Of a stretch of DNA of 64,000 nucleotides, positions 21,986 through 31,869 are shown one piece after another. Position numbers and translations under genes: made by a program. The notes below the pieces were generated by a model. That model was given only the letters and a program-made list of their open reading frames with translations. It made no database searches and had not been told where the DNA came from. Position 1 is the first letter of the stretch, and every line of letters starts with the position of its first letter. Origin of the DNA: Rhizobacter terrae (GTDB lineage: Bacteria > Pseudomonadota > Gammaproteobacteria > Burkholderiales > Burkholderiaceae_C); contig NZ_QUSW01000004.1 of assembly GCF_003852895.1 (NCBI RefSeq), positions 248,001 to 312,000 on the forward strand. The letters are read 5' to 3'.

Positions 21986-23575
21986 TCATCCGTGCGCGGC
22001 GAGCCACTCGATGAAGGCATCGAGCGCAGGTGTCACCATGGCCGCCCTGGGGTGATTGACCATCATCGCGACGGCGTAGACCTGCCCGCTCTTGCCCTTC
22101 ACGTAGCCGGCCAGCGCGCGGGTGTCCGACAAGGTGCCGGTCTTGAGAAAGGCCTGCCCCGTGGCCGGGCCTTTGAGCATGCGGTGCGCGAGCGTGCCGT
22201 CCACGCCTGCGATGGGCAGCGAGTCCACCAGTGCCTTGGCGATCGCGCCGTGCCATGCCTTGGTGAGCAGTTGCACCATCGCCCGCGGCTTGCCACGCTC
22301 GGCGCGCGACTGGCCCGAGCCGACGTCCACGTGGATGTCATCGTCCGCATACCCCTGCGAGTGCAGCCAGTCGTGGACACGGGCCTGCGCATCGCGAAGG
22401 CGCGCCGCCTCGCCCGAGCCGAATGCGACCTTCTTCAGCGAGCCGCCATCGGCCAGCGAAAGCAGCAGGCCGCGCGCCGCGAGGTTGTTGCTGGTCTTGT
22501 TCATCTCGCGCAGCACTTCGGCCAGCGGCACGGCGATCTGGCTCGCCCACGGCGACTGGCTTCGCAGCCGTTCGCTGCCGCCCCAGCGCGGCATCTCGAT
22601 GACACGGCCCGCGATGCGGCCACCCGCCTCGCGCCACAGGTCGGCCACGATCTTCGGCGCCGCAGGCAGGGCCGGCGCGGGCGCCGTGATGGCGGGCAAA
22701 CGCAGGCTGGGCATGGCTTGCTGCGGCGTGTCCTGCACCAGCTTCACGGAGGCCGGTGCACGCACCGCGGCCACATCGCGCTTGCCGCAGGCCGGGTCCC
22801 AGGTGCCACGCACGGCCAGTTGTGGCGGGCCGCCTTCATCGGGTGTCTCCCACACCGCGAAGGCAATGCAGCCTTCGCCCATGGACACGTCATTCACGAT
22901 GGACGTGCCCGCAGGCCGCGGGCTCACCGTGACGATGGCGCGCGGCCCTTTGGATGGCGACACGGTCACCACCAGCGACCCAGGCGCGCCGCGACGCATC
23001 TGCGCGGCCACCGGCGTGGGCACCGGTTCCGGCTCGGGCTGCGCGTTGGCCTCCACCGTCTCGCGCCAGTCGTTGGACTCATGCAGGAAGGCCACGTGCT
23101 CCATCACGATGTTGCCCGCAATGCTCGTGAGTCCCTCGCTGCGCATCTGGCGGAACCAGCGTTCCAGTTCGCCGGGCGTGAGGCCCGCGCTGCCACCAAC
23201 GATCACGAGGTCGCCCTGCAGGCGCCCTGCCCTCACCGGCGCGGTGGCAAACGCCCGCGTTCTCCACTCGTAGGCAGGACCAAGCAGTTCCAGCGCCGCC
23301 ACCGACGTGACCAGCTTGGTGGTCGACGCCATCACGAAGGGATGCTCCGCGTTCAGCGATGCCATCACCGACGCGCCTTCGCCGTCCACGGGCATCACGT
23401 ACACACCGAGGCTGGACAAGGGGACACCCGCTGCAGCCAGGCGTTGCGTCACTGGTGCGGGAAGGCCGCGCGGCGCATCGTCCAGTGCACGCGCAGCCGG
23501 TGCCAGGCAGCACGCCCACCATCCCAATATCAGGAACAGACAACGTCGAAACATCATGAGGTCGTCCATGTGCAT
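21986..23575 (-). CDS. dacB: D-alanyl-D-alanine carboxypeptidase/endopeptidase (PBP4 family)
   Basis: This low-molecular-mass penicillin-binding protein (about 529 residues) trims or cleaves peptidoglycan cross-links in the periplasm. All three active-site motifs are present: S84-T-T-K87, SNN in MNKTSNNLAAR and KTG in FLKTGTLSDTRALAGYVKGKSG. A signal peptide lies at the N-terminus (CLFLILGWWACCLAPAARA). Four in-frame ATGs are possible between 23575 and 23554; I use the first, preceded by GGGAG. Only four bases separate it from the upstream Ser/Thr kinase gene, so the two are cotranscribed. Confidence 0.92.
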   Translation of the reverse strand: MHMDDLMMFRRCLFLILGWWACCLAPAARALDDAPRGLPAPVTQRLAAAGVPLSSLGVYVMPVDGEGASVMASLNAEHPFVMASTTKLVTSVAALELLGPAYEWRTRAFATAPVRAGRLQGDLVIVGGSAGLTPGELERWFRQMRSEGLTSIAGNIVMEHVAFLHESNDWRETVEANAQPEPEPVPTPVAAQMRRGAPGSLVVTVSPSKGPRAIVTVSPRPAGTSIVNDVSMGEGCIAFAVWETPDEGGPPQLAVRGTWDPACGKRDVAAVRAPASVKLVQDTPQQAMPSLRLPAITAPAPALPAAPKIVADLWREAGGRIAGRVIEMPRWGGSERLRSQSPWASQIAVPLAEVLREMNKTSNNLAARGLLLSLADGGSLKKVAFGSGEAARLRDAQARVHDWLHSQGYADDDIHVDVGSGQSRAERGKPRAMVQLLTKAWHGAIAKALVDSLPIAGVDGTLAHRMLKGPATGQAFLKTGTLSDTRALAGYVKGKSGQVYAVAMMVNHPRAAMVTPALDAFIEWLAAHG

Positions 23576-23579
23576 GCGT

Positions 23580-25322
23580 TCAATGCTCCCAGCGATGCGA
23601 TGTGTTCTCGCGCTGCTGGAGCAGCGCGACGCATTGCGGGTGGCGCCTGAACGCGGGCTCATCGCATTTGCGGTTCATGCAGATGGCCCGGCTGAAGAAA
23701 TTCCGGTCGCCACAAGCTTCTCGCGGACTCGCGGCGGCCGCAACCCGCTGTGCCTTGGAACCCTCCCCTGGCTTGCGGGGGATCGGCGCTCTTTCCCTGG
23801 CTTTCTCCCTAGGCTTGGGGGGCGACTCGGACGCCACGCTCAAGGGCTTCGGACCGAAGGTGCCGGACCCCGACACCACGCTGGCCGCCTGCACCATCGA
23901 CGCGGCGGCAGCCACGGGAATCGCCAGACCTGCGGAGCTGATCGTCACGGGGCGTGAGTCGCTCTCGCGCTCCTCGATGATCACGTCCTTCTTCGCATGC
24001 TTGGCCAGTGCATGCCAGGTGGCCGCGGTGGGCTCGGGGCGCCGGCTGCCCAGCCATGCAGCAGTGGCACCGCAGGCCAGCAGCACCAGAAACGACAGTG
24101 CGAGCGCCCCCGCCTTCGGCCATGTTGCCTGCTCGCGCAAGCGGGCCAGCTTCTCGCGGGCCGATGGCGTGGGCAACTTGGCTTGGGCAGGCTTGGTCGC
24201 ACTGTCCTTCACCGCCTGCGGCGCATCGCTCAGGCGCAGGGTCGTGTCCCACGTGGCCCGCGAGGCCTGCATCCGATGCATCGACGGCTGCGTGCTGTGT
24301 TCGACGGGCTGCGCCGCCATCGGCGGAATGTCGAGGTAGATCTCTTCGTCAGGCACCAGGCTTTCACGCGGCGCGAACTCGGGAGTGGGAATGCGCCCGT
24401 CCAGCGCATTGCGAAACTGCTGCACGCTCTGCGGCCGGTCCTGCGGCCGCACGGCCAGGGCCCATTGGATGGCTGCGAGAAAGTTCACCGATACGCCGGC
24501 CGGCGGTTGTGCCAGCAGCCTCGGGACCTCGTCGTGCATGGACCTCACCGTCGAAGGCGGCGGCGGCAAGGCGTTGAGCATGTAGACCACCACCGCGCCG
24601 AGCGCATAGAGGTCGGTCCATGGCCCCTGGCGCAGCTGCGTGTCCTCGGCGTACTGCTCGATGGGCGCGTAGCTCGGCTTGAGCACCGCAGTGAGCGTCT
24701 GCGTGTGGTCGCCGATGACGCGGCGCGCGGCGCCGAAGTCCAGCAGCACCGGCTCGTGCGGGCTGGGCAGCAGGATGTTGTCCGGCGCGATGTCGCGGTG
24801 GAAGATGCCTTCCGCATGCAGCATCGCCAGCGCATCGAGCAGCGGGTCGATGATGCCGCGAAGCCAGGCTTCCGTGGGCGATTCCTTCATCGAGCGCCGC
24901 ACGTCGCGCAGCGTGGGTCCGCGCAGGTAGGGCATGACCATGTAGGCCGTGCCGTTGGCCTCCCAGAAGCGGTGGACCTTGACGATGCCCGGGTGGTTGA
25001 AACGCGCGAGGATGCGCGCCTCGTTCACGAAGGAGCGCAGCCCGAGCTGGAAGCTCGCGCCGTTTGCCTGCGAGCGCAGCGTGATCTGCTGGCTGCCTTC
25101 GCGCCGGCAGGCGAGCTGCACCGGCAGGAATTCCTTGATCGCGACCTCGCGCTCCAGGCTGCGGTCGCGCGCCAGGTACACCGTGCCGAAGCCTCCGCTG
25201 CCGATGATGCGGATGATCTCGAAGTCGCCCAGCACGGATCCAGCCGCCAGCGCCTCCTGCGATGAGGCGTCGGGGCTGGAAGAGCCTGGCGATTCGCCTT
25301 CGGGCGACGGACACGGATCCAT
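23580..25322 (-). CDS. Membrane-anchored Hanks-type Ser/Thr protein kinase with Cys-rich tail
   Basis: This 580-residue kinase has the G-loop GSGGFGTVY at 41-49, Lys63 (VAIKEF), a probable helix-C Glu near 101, HRDIAPDN at 175-182 and DFG at 195-197. The catalytic domain is followed by a juxtamembrane linker, one TM helix (ALALSFLVLLACGATAAWLG) and a periplasmic segment ending in a cysteine cluster (CGDRNFFSRAICMNRKCDEP). No PASTA domains are seen. ATG 25322 has GGAG nine bases upstream. The PBP4 gene follows after four bases, which suggests a wall-related job. Confidence 0.9.
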   Translation of the reverse strand: MDPCPSPEGESPGSSSPDASSQEALAAGSVLGDFEIIRIIGSGGFGTVYLARDRSLEREVAIKEFLPVQLACRREGSQQITLRSQANGASFQLGLRSFVNEARILARFNHPGIVKVHRFWEANGTAYMVMPYLRGPTLRDVRRSMKESPTEAWLRGIIDPLLDALAMLHAEGIFHRDIAPDNILLPSPHEPVLLDFGAARRVIGDHTQTLTAVLKPSYAPIEQYAEDTQLRQGPWTDLYALGAVVVYMLNALPPPPSTVRSMHDEVPRLLAQPPAGVSVNFLAAIQWALAVRPQDRPQSVQQFRNALDGRIPTPEFAPRESLVPDEEIYLDIPPMAAQPVEHSTQPSMHRMQASRATWDTTLRLSDAPQAVKDSATKPAQAKLPTPSAREKLARLREQATWPKAGALALSFLVLLACGATAAWLGSRRPEPTAATWHALAKHAKKDVIIEERESDSRPVTISSAGLAIPVAAAASMVQAASVVSGSGTFGPKPLSVASESPPKPREKARERAPIPRKPGEGSKAQRVAAAASPREACGDRNFFSRAICMNRKCDEPAFRRHPQCVALLQQRENTSHRWEH

Positions 25323-25474
25323 GGTGAAGCACTCCGTAAAAAGTGCGGCACCCCGGCTTGCCGGGTCGGAAAGCTTTGACCCGGCAGCGCGCCTGGAACG
25401 CCTGCACAATGCCCCGGGTGCAAGCGGCGTTCCCTGACATGCGTCGCAAGCCCGGGCGGCCAGCCCGTGCCCGC

Positions 25475-27091
25475 TCAGCTCACCTCGAAGTAGAAGGCGT
25501 ACCGGCCCACGTCGCCTCCGTCATCCCTGCCGCTCAGAACCAGGGAGTGCGTGTAGGCGACCTGACGCGGGTCGTCGCTGCGGGACAGGATCTTGCGCTG
25601 GAAGTTCCTGGCCTTCAGGTCCTGCCAATGCAGCACCGTCGCTCCAGGATCGTAGGCATCGTCCGAGGCGCCGAGGAAGTTGCTGATCGCATTGAGCACG
25701 AACTCGGACAGCTTGCCGAGGAAGTCCTGTTGCGACGTCAGGTGCTCCGCATCCACGCCTGCGACCCCCGACAACGTCTTGGCCAGCGCGTCGACGGATT
25801 CGCGAATCGCCTGCTTCACTTCACCGACGTCTCCCGAATCGTGCTCGATCAGGTGGCACCCGATGACCAGGTCGGTCGGCGGGCCGGAATAAAGCTGCTG
25901 CGACATCTGTGTGATGCGCAGCCCGTCGGGGCCGAAGTCGAGGGTGCCATCCCCCTCGTCGGGAAACTTGACGGTTTCATGGGGGATGCTGCCGGCCACC
26001 TGGATGCCCGGGACCAGGATGCTGACGCTACCGTACATCTCATCGGTCTTCTCTTGCCGGATCTGGCATTCCAGCGCGACGAAGCGCAGGGTAATCCTGT
26101 CCTCGACCTGCACGGACGGAACGCCGTCGGCGTCGTCCAGGCGGATGGTTCCGCCGCGGAAGTTCATCAGGAAGGACTTGCCCGCACTTGCCAATGGCAT
26201 CGCCGGATCGATGGGCAGGCCCAGCGCCGATGCTGCTCCACCGAGAGCCACGTACTGGGCCTGGATCTTCTCGCGGGCCCGCTCGGCCAGCACCTGCTGT
26301 GGAACAGGCTCGATCCGGATGGGAATCGACAGTGTCTTGCGTTCGAACCCGAACTGGTCGACGAAGATGGTGTTGCTGCCCAGCGGAGCGTCCGGTGCGA
26401 TGCTGAGCGTGAGAGGAGCGGTGGTGAATCCGTGCCTGTCCAGGTGCACCAGCGCCGGTGGAATCGACACGCCTGTGTGAAGCTGGGTGCGCGACTGTTC
26501 GTAGCGGACATCCACCGCCGGTCCGGCGACGGATTTCACCAGCATCGGCACATGCGCCGTCTGCCCCTGGAAGACCGTCAGCGTGGGAATTCCCAGCGTC
26601 GTCTCCACATCGGCCGTGAACAGCGAGACGGCAACTTGCTGCAAGGCCCAGCCATCGCCTTCGATGTTGAGCATTGCCGTGGCAGAGGCGTCCGCGGACG
26701 GGGCGGCATACTGCACACGAACCACCAGGGTTTGCCCTTTCTGAATGGAAATGCTCGCGTTTCCAGGCGCGGTCGCCGCCACTTCCTGGACCCTCACCTT
26801 GGGCAGGGGACCTCTGTGGAAGGGCGGAAGCTCGCCGGGATCCACTTCTTCGAGGATCCAATCGAGCACAATCAGATCACGCACCTGAAACACGCCCGAG
26901 TCGCCCGAAATGTGGGCTCGCACGGTCGTGGAACTCGGGACGTTGTCGATGCGGACCGCGCCTTTGAAGCTGATGGCCGGCGGTCCGATCGAGGGATCTA
27001 CCGAGATGTCGGGCCCGAGCGAGCCAGGCCGCACGCCACCGAATTGAAGGGCCGTGGTCAGTGCAGGAACAAGCGTGACGAGGGTGGTCAT
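25475..27091 (-). CDS. Unrecognised 538-residue protein with one LGFP-like repeat
   Basis: I do not recognise the family. No signal peptide or TM helix is evident. Residues 30-260 look beta-rich, with a segment near 160-260 resembling Ig-like or Hemophore-type sandwiches. At about 275-310 there is an LGFP-like repeat (IQAQYVALGGAASALGLPI), a motif known from cell-wall-associated and hydrolase-linked proteins. The C-terminal part has short helices and an aromatic end (YAFYFEVS). It is divergent from a winged-helix ATPase regulator, which may control it. Confidence 0.55.
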   Translation of the reverse strand: MTTLVTLVPALTTALQFGGVRPGSLGPDISVDPSIGPPAISFKGAVRIDNVPSSTTVRAHISGDSGVFQVRDLIVLDWILEEVDPGELPPFHRGPLPKVRVQEVAATAPGNASISIQKGQTLVVRVQYAAPSADASATAMLNIEGDGWALQQVAVSLFTADVETTLGIPTLTVFQGQTAHVPMLVKSVAGPAVDVRYEQSRTQLHTGVSIPPALVHLDRHGFTTAPLTLSIAPDAPLGSNTIFVDQFGFERKTLSIPIRIEPVPQQVLAERAREKIQAQYVALGGAASALGLPIDPAMPLASAGKSFLMNFRGGTIRLDDADGVPSVQVEDRITLRFVALECQIRQEKTDEMYGSVSILVPGIQVAGSIPHETVKFPDEGDGTLDFGPDGLRITQMSQQLYSGPPTDLVIGCHLIEHDSGDVGEVKQAIRESVDALAKTLSGVAGVDAEHLTSQQDFLGKLSEFVLNAISNFLGASDDAYDPGATVLHWQDLKARNFQRKILSRSDDPRQVAYTHSLVLSGRDDGGDVGRYAFYFEVS

Positions 27092-27220
27092 GGAGGTTGT
27101 CTCCCTTTGGATGGTTGCAACGAACGGTGAAGACTCGCCATACGGTCGGCGACCATGGCGGTCTCACCGGCTTCAATGTGCGGGGGCGGCATCGGCGGCG
27201 TCCTCAAACAAAATCAAACG

Positions 27221-29731
27221 ATGTCAAGACGGCACTCTTCGAACAGCGACAGCGCAGCCCTCGCGCTGGATGAGAGGGACACCGGTCGCTCGCTGATGCG
27301 CTTTGGCCATGTTCAGCTGCTGCCGGCGCAAAGGCGTCTTTTCATCCATGGGCAGGCCGTCGCGCTAGGCGCTCGCGCCTGGGATGTGCTGATGACCCTG
27401 GTCGAACGGCGGGACCGGGTGGTCACGCGGCAGGAACTGATGGACCAAGCCTGGCCCGGCTTGATCGTCGAAGACCACAACCTGTCGGTACAGATCGGGA
27501 CCTTGCGCAAGCTGCTGGGTCCCGGCTCGATCGCAACAGTGCCTGGGCGAGGCTATCGGTTCACGCTGTCCAATGCCTGGCTCCCGGTCACCAGCCGCGC
27601 CGCGCCAGGTGCTCCGCAAGACTTGGTGGGCCGGGAGGCGGATGTCCGGGCCATCTTGCACGGGATGACGATGGGTCCGCTGCTCAGCATCGTCGGCCCC
27701 GGCGGGGTCGGGAAGACGACGCTCGCCCGGGCATTGGTGACCCACGCCAATCTGCCCATGTTGTGCTGGCTGGACCTGGCCGTGCTGGAAGAGGGCCAAG
27801 GCATGGCCGAGAGCTTGGCCAGCGCCTTGGCCGTGGACTTGCGCGGAACGCCCTCTGACACCAGCTCTCTGCTGGCCTCCCTTCGCTTGAGCGAAGGATG
27901 CATCGTGCTGGACAACGCCGAGCGCGCCGTGTCCCGCGTTGCCGAGTTCCTCGCCACGGCGTTGCCGCAGGCATCCGATGTGCGATGGCTGGTGACTTCG
28001 CAACGCCCACTCGGACTGGATTCGGAGCAGGTCTACCGGCTGCAGCCGCTTGCCACGGCAGCGCACGAAACGCCATGGCCGGCCTGCGCGAACACTGCAT
28101 CCGTCGACCTTCTGGTGCGCCGTGTGCGGCGGATGCGACATCACTTCACGCTCGACGAGAACAATGGTCCGGCCGCCGCCGAGATCTGCCGCCGCTTGGA
28201 CGGCCTGCCCCTGGCCATCGAGATCGCCGCGGCACGCATACCGGTTTTCGGCGTGCAAGACACGCTGGACCAGCTAACGAAGCAGTCGCTTCCGTCGGCT
28301 GCCCGAGCGGACCGGGCGGCCCGCCACCAGAGTCTGGACACCGCGCTGGCCTGGAGCTACGACGATCTGGATGCCGCGGCTCAGCAGGCCTTCCGCACAC
28401 TGGGCGTGTTCGAGGATGGTTTCAGTGCAGCGCTTGGAGCCTCGCTGATCGGCAGCGCCGATGCGCTCGATGTCCTCGCCGGGCTGGTGGACCGCTCGCT
28501 CGTGCAAGTCGACGACGGCGATCCGCCGCGCTGCCGGTTGATGGAAACGGCGCGTAGCTTCGCGCTCGAGCGGCTGCGTGCCCGCGGCGAACAGGCACGG
28601 GCACTCGCCGGCCATGCACAGGCCGTCGCCTCGGCTGTCGAACAGGCGCTGGGCGAGCACGGCCAACTGAACGACGCGCAGTGGCTGGCGAGGCATGCGC
28701 CCGAGCGCCAAAATGTGCGCAGGGCGCTCAGGCACTGCGTGACGACGGGAGACGCGGCGTCAGCGGCGAAGCTGGTCACCTACCTCGGGTTAATCGTGGC
28801 ATCCAGCGGCGTGCATGAGTTTCCTCCAGAGGCTGCCTTGGAACTGGTCCACAGGGCGGCTCCCGCCTGGCAGGTCCAGGCAGCGCTCTGGAACGCGATG
28901 GCCGAGCGCGAATTTCGCAATCTTCGCGCTGGCACAACCCCCCTGCTTCCTCTGGTCGACCATTTCCGCCGGGAGCAAGACACTTCGAACCTTGCGCGCG
29001 CGCTCCTGCTCTTCATCCATACCGTCAAGCTGGAAGAGGGTCGCCTGCACGAGGTTCCTTCTCTGCTGGACGAACTGTTGTCACTGGACCCATCCGGTCT
29101 GTCGCGGCGAGCCTTGGCTGAGCGAGCCTGGGCTCGCATCGACCGGCTCTGGTATGAACAGATCGACACACCGGACAGTCCGGAACTCATCGCGGCCTTG
29201 CGTGCATTCATCGCCGATTGCGACCGTGACGGCTACCTGCATCTCGGGACGCTGGCGTATGCCAACCTGAGTGACGTGCTGCTGTGCTGCGGCGACCTGT
29301 CCGGCACGCGCGATGTCGTGCGCGCCATGCGTGCAGGGCCTGGGTCGCGCCCGCCCCGCCCGCTCGCCGTGGCCATTGCCAACGGCTCGGCAGCGGCGGC
29401 ATTGGCTGGTGACGGCGACACGGCCCGGCGCGAGGCGCGCGACGCGTTCCGCCTCGTTCCGAACATCGATGTGCTGCACTTCGTCTTCTACTTCCTCGCC
29501 CATTCAGCCCTGGAAGAAGGCCGGCATGTGGATGCCGGCTTGCTGGTGGGGCATGCCAACGCGGTGGCGAGGCGGCTGCGCGTGCGCGTTCAATACGCCG
29601 AGCAACTGGTGCACGATGAGGTTCTCTCCAGGCTGGCCGCTTCGACATCCACGCACGAACTCGACGCACTGCTGCTGCGCGGCGCCCGCCTGGACGGCCA
29701 GCACGCCGTAGCGCTGGCACTGGGCATCTGA
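27221..29731 (+). CDS. Winged-helix transcriptional regulator with STAND/NB-ARC-type ATPase
   Basis: This is a large regulator of about 836 residues. An OmpR/PhoB-type winged helix (FGHVQLLPAQRRLFIHGQ to TVPGRGYRF) is followed by a nucleotide-binding domain with Walker A GPGGVGKTT, Walker B-like GCIVLDNAE and LVTSQRPL, then GLPLAIEIAAAR, as in predicted ATPases of the COG3903/AfsR type. The C-terminal half is helical and TPR-like, probably for ligand sensing. Start codons at 27155, 27221 and 27296 are all possible; none has a clear ribosome site. It is divergent from the LGFP-repeat gene. Confidence 0.85.
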   Translation: MSRRHSSNSDSAALALDERDTGRSLMRFGHVQLLPAQRRLFIHGQAVALGARAWDVLMTLVERRDRVVTRQELMDQAWPGLIVEDHNLSVQIGTLRKLLGPGSIATVPGRGYRFTLSNAWLPVTSRAAPGAPQDLVGREADVRAILHGMTMGPLLSIVGPGGVGKTTLARALVTHANLPMLCWLDLAVLEEGQGMAESLASALAVDLRGTPSDTSSLLASLRLSEGCIVLDNAERAVSRVAEFLATALPQASDVRWLVTSQRPLGLDSEQVYRLQPLATAAHETPWPACANTASVDLLVRRVRRMRHHFTLDENNGPAAAEICRRLDGLPLAIEIAAARIPVFGVQDTLDQLTKQSLPSAARADRAARHQSLDTALAWSYDDLDAAAQQAFRTLGVFEDGFSAALGASLIGSADALDVLAGLVDRSLVQVDDGDPPRCRLMETARSFALERLRARGEQARALAGHAQAVASAVEQALGEHGQLNDAQWLARHAPERQNVRRALRHCVTTGDAASAAKLVTYLGLIVASSGVHEFPPEAALELVHRAAPAWQVQAALWNAMAEREFRNLRAGTTPLLPLVDHFRREQDTSNLARALLLFIHTVKLEEGRLHEVPSLLDELLSLDPSGLSRRALAERAWARIDRLWYEQIDTPDSPELIAALRAFIADCDRDGYLHLGTLAYANLSDVLLCCGDLSGTRDVVRAMRAGPGSRPPRPLAVAIANGSAAAALAGDGDTARREARDAFRLVPNIDVLHFVFYFLAHSALEEGRHVDAGLLVGHANAVARRLRVRVQYAEQLVHDEVLSRLAASTSTHELDALLLRGARLDGQHAVALALGI

Positions 29732-29791
29732 GTCGCGACGCCCGGGCGCATCGCCGCCTTCACCATGGCCGTCCCGACGGCCCAGCGACTT

Positions 29792-31849
29792 CTATTCGCT
29801 GTCGGGCACCCGCTCGAGGTCGGCCAGCCACAGGTCGGCGCCGGCATCGCTGGGTGCGCGCCAGTCGCCACGCGGCGAGAGCGAGCCGCCCGAACCCACC
29901 TTGGGCGAGTTGGGCACGCAGCTGCGCTTGAACTGGCTGGTGAAGAAGCGCCTGAGGAAGATGCGCAGGTTCTTCTTGATCTCGCCGATGCCGTATTCGT
30001 TGCGCGACACCCCCGGGCCATCGGGCCATCGTCCGGCCGCCGCGTCGTGCCACGCGTGGTGCGAGAGGAAGGCCACCTTGGTGGGCGAGAAGCCGTAGCG
30101 CAGGACGTGAAAGAGATTGAAGTCCTGCAGTTCGTAGGGGCCGATGGACGCCTCGGTGCTCTGCGCAGGCTGCGAGCCGCTGGTGCCAGGCACCAGCTCT
30201 GGGCTGATCTCGGTGTCGAGGATGTCGACCAGCACATCGCTGCCCGCATCGCCCACCTGCTTGGTCTCCGCCACCCAGCGCACGAGGTGCTTGATAAGTG
30301 TCTTCGGTACGCTGGCGTTCACGTTGTAGTGCGACATGTGGTCGCCCACGCCATAGGTGCACCAGCCCAGCGCCAGCTCGCTCAGGTCGCCGGTGCCCAC
30401 CACGATGCCCTGGTGGTGGTTGGCCAGGCGGAACAGGTGGTTGGTGCGCTCGCCGGCCTGCACGTTCTCGAAGGTCACGTCGTACACCGGTTGGCCATCG
30501 GCGAAGGGGTGCCCCAGGTCCTTGAGCATCTGCTCGCAGCTCGGGCGGATGTCGATCTGCTGCGCGCTGCACCCCACGGCTTGCATGAGCCGCAGCGCCT
30601 GGTCCAGCGTGCGGCTGGTGGTGGCGAACCCTGGCATGGTGTAGCCCAGGATGTTGCTGCGTGGCAGGCCGAGGCGGTCCATGGCCTTGGCGCACACGAG
30701 CAGCGCGTGGGTGGAATCGAGCCCGCCCGACACGCCGATCACCAGCTTGCGGATGTTCGAAGCGGACAGCCGCTGCACCAGCGCCTGCACCTGGATGTTG
30801 TAGACCTCGTTGCAGCGCTCGTCCTTGCGCTTCGGGTCCGACGGCACGTAGGGGAAGCGCGCCACTTCGCGTTGCAACGCCAAAGGCTGGGAGTGGTCGC
30901 GCAGCAGCGCAAAGCCCACATGCCTGAATCGCTTCACCCGGTCGGCATGCTGGCTCACCGAATGGCCGAAGCTCGTCTGGCGCATGCGTTCGTGCGCGAG
31001 GCGTTCGAGATCCACATCCGCGGTGATGAGGTGCGACTCGTCGCTGAAACGCTCGGACTCGGCCAGCAGGTCGCCGTTCTCGTAGACCAGGGCCTGGCCG
31101 TCCCAGGCGAGGTCCGTCGTGGATTCGCCCTTGCCCGCCGATGAATACAGGTAGGCCGCGAGACAGCGTGCCGAATGGATGTTGACCAGGCGATGCCGGT
31201 AGTCCGCCTTGCCCACCGTGATGTTCGAGGCCGACAGGTTCAGCAGCACCGTGGCACCAGCCAGCGCGCCATAGGACGACGGCGGGATAGGCACCCACAC
31301 GTCCTCGCAGATCTCCACGTGCAGCTTGAGCAACGGCAAGTCCTGCGCCTCGAACACCAGCTCGTTGCCAAAGGGCACGCGCTCGCCGAGCAGGTCGATG
31401 CTGTCACGCGTCGTGTCCGCTGCGGGATTGAACTGGCGTGCCTCGTAGAACTCCGCGTAGTTGGGCAGGTAGGTCTTGGGCACCACGCCCAGCAGGCGGC
31501 CGCGGCTGACGACGGCGGCGCAGTTGAAGAGCCGGCCATCGACGCGCAGGGGCAGTCCCACCACGCTCACGATGGGCAGCGAGGCGGATGCCTCGACCAC
31601 GCGCGCCAGCGCCTTCTCGCAGGCATCGAGCAGCGTGTGCTGGTGGAACAGGTCGTCGCAGGTGTAGCCAGACAGGCCCAGCTCAGGGAACAGCACGACG
31701 GCGGCGCCAGTCCTGGCTGCATCGGCCATCATGCGGGTCGTCTGTTCGCCGTTGAAGGCTGGATCGGCCACCCGGCTCGCGGGCACGGCCACCGCCACGC
31801 GGGCGAAGCCGTGGGTGTAGAGATTGAAGAAGTGGGAGGCTGCGGTCAT
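29792..31849 (-). CDS. nadE: Glutamine-dependent NAD+ synthetase
   Basis: This enzyme converts nicotinic acid adenine dinucleotide to NAD+ using glutamine-derived ammonia. The N-terminal nitrilase-type glutaminase has the triad segments [22 protein letters not shown] and EICEDVWVP. The C-terminal synthetase has the P-loop SGGLDST. Its 685 residues are the usual size of the large two-domain form. Starts at 31849 (MTAASHF) and 31858 are both possible. It lies about 20 bases downstream of a GGDEF gene on the same strand. Confidence 0.95.
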   Translation of the reverse strand: MTAASHFFNLYTHGFARVAVAVPASRVADPAFNGEQTTRMMADAARTGAAVVLFPELGLSGYTCDDLFHQHTLLDACEKALARVVEASASLPIVSVVGLPLRVDGRLFNCAAVVSRGRLLGVVPKTYLPNYAEFYEARQFNPAADTTRDSIDLLGERVPFGNELVFEAQDLPLLKLHVEICEDVWVPIPPSSYGALAGATVLLNLSASNITVGKADYRHRLVNIHSARCLAAYLYSSAGKGESTTDLAWDGQALVYENGDLLAESERFSDESHLITADVDLERLAHERMRQTSFGHSVSQHADRVKRFRHVGFALLRDHSQPLALQREVARFPYVPSDPKRKDERCNEVYNIQVQALVQRLSASNIRKLVIGVSGGLDSTHALLVCAKAMDRLGLPRSNILGYTMPGFATTSRTLDQALRLMQAVGCSAQQIDIRPSCEQMLKDLGHPFADGQPVYDVTFENVQAGERTNHLFRLANHHQGIVVGTGDLSELALGWCTYGVGDHMSHYNVNASVPKTLIKHLVRWVAETKQVGDAGSDVLVDILDTEISPELVPGTSGSQPAQSTEASIGPYELQDFNLFHVLRYGFSPTKVAFLSHHAWHDAAAGRWPDGPGVSRNEYGIGEIKKNLRIFLRRFFTSQFKRSCVPNSPKVGSGGSLSPRGDWRAPSDAGADLWLADLERVPDSE

Positions 31850-31869
31850 GGACCGCATTGTGTCGCCAC

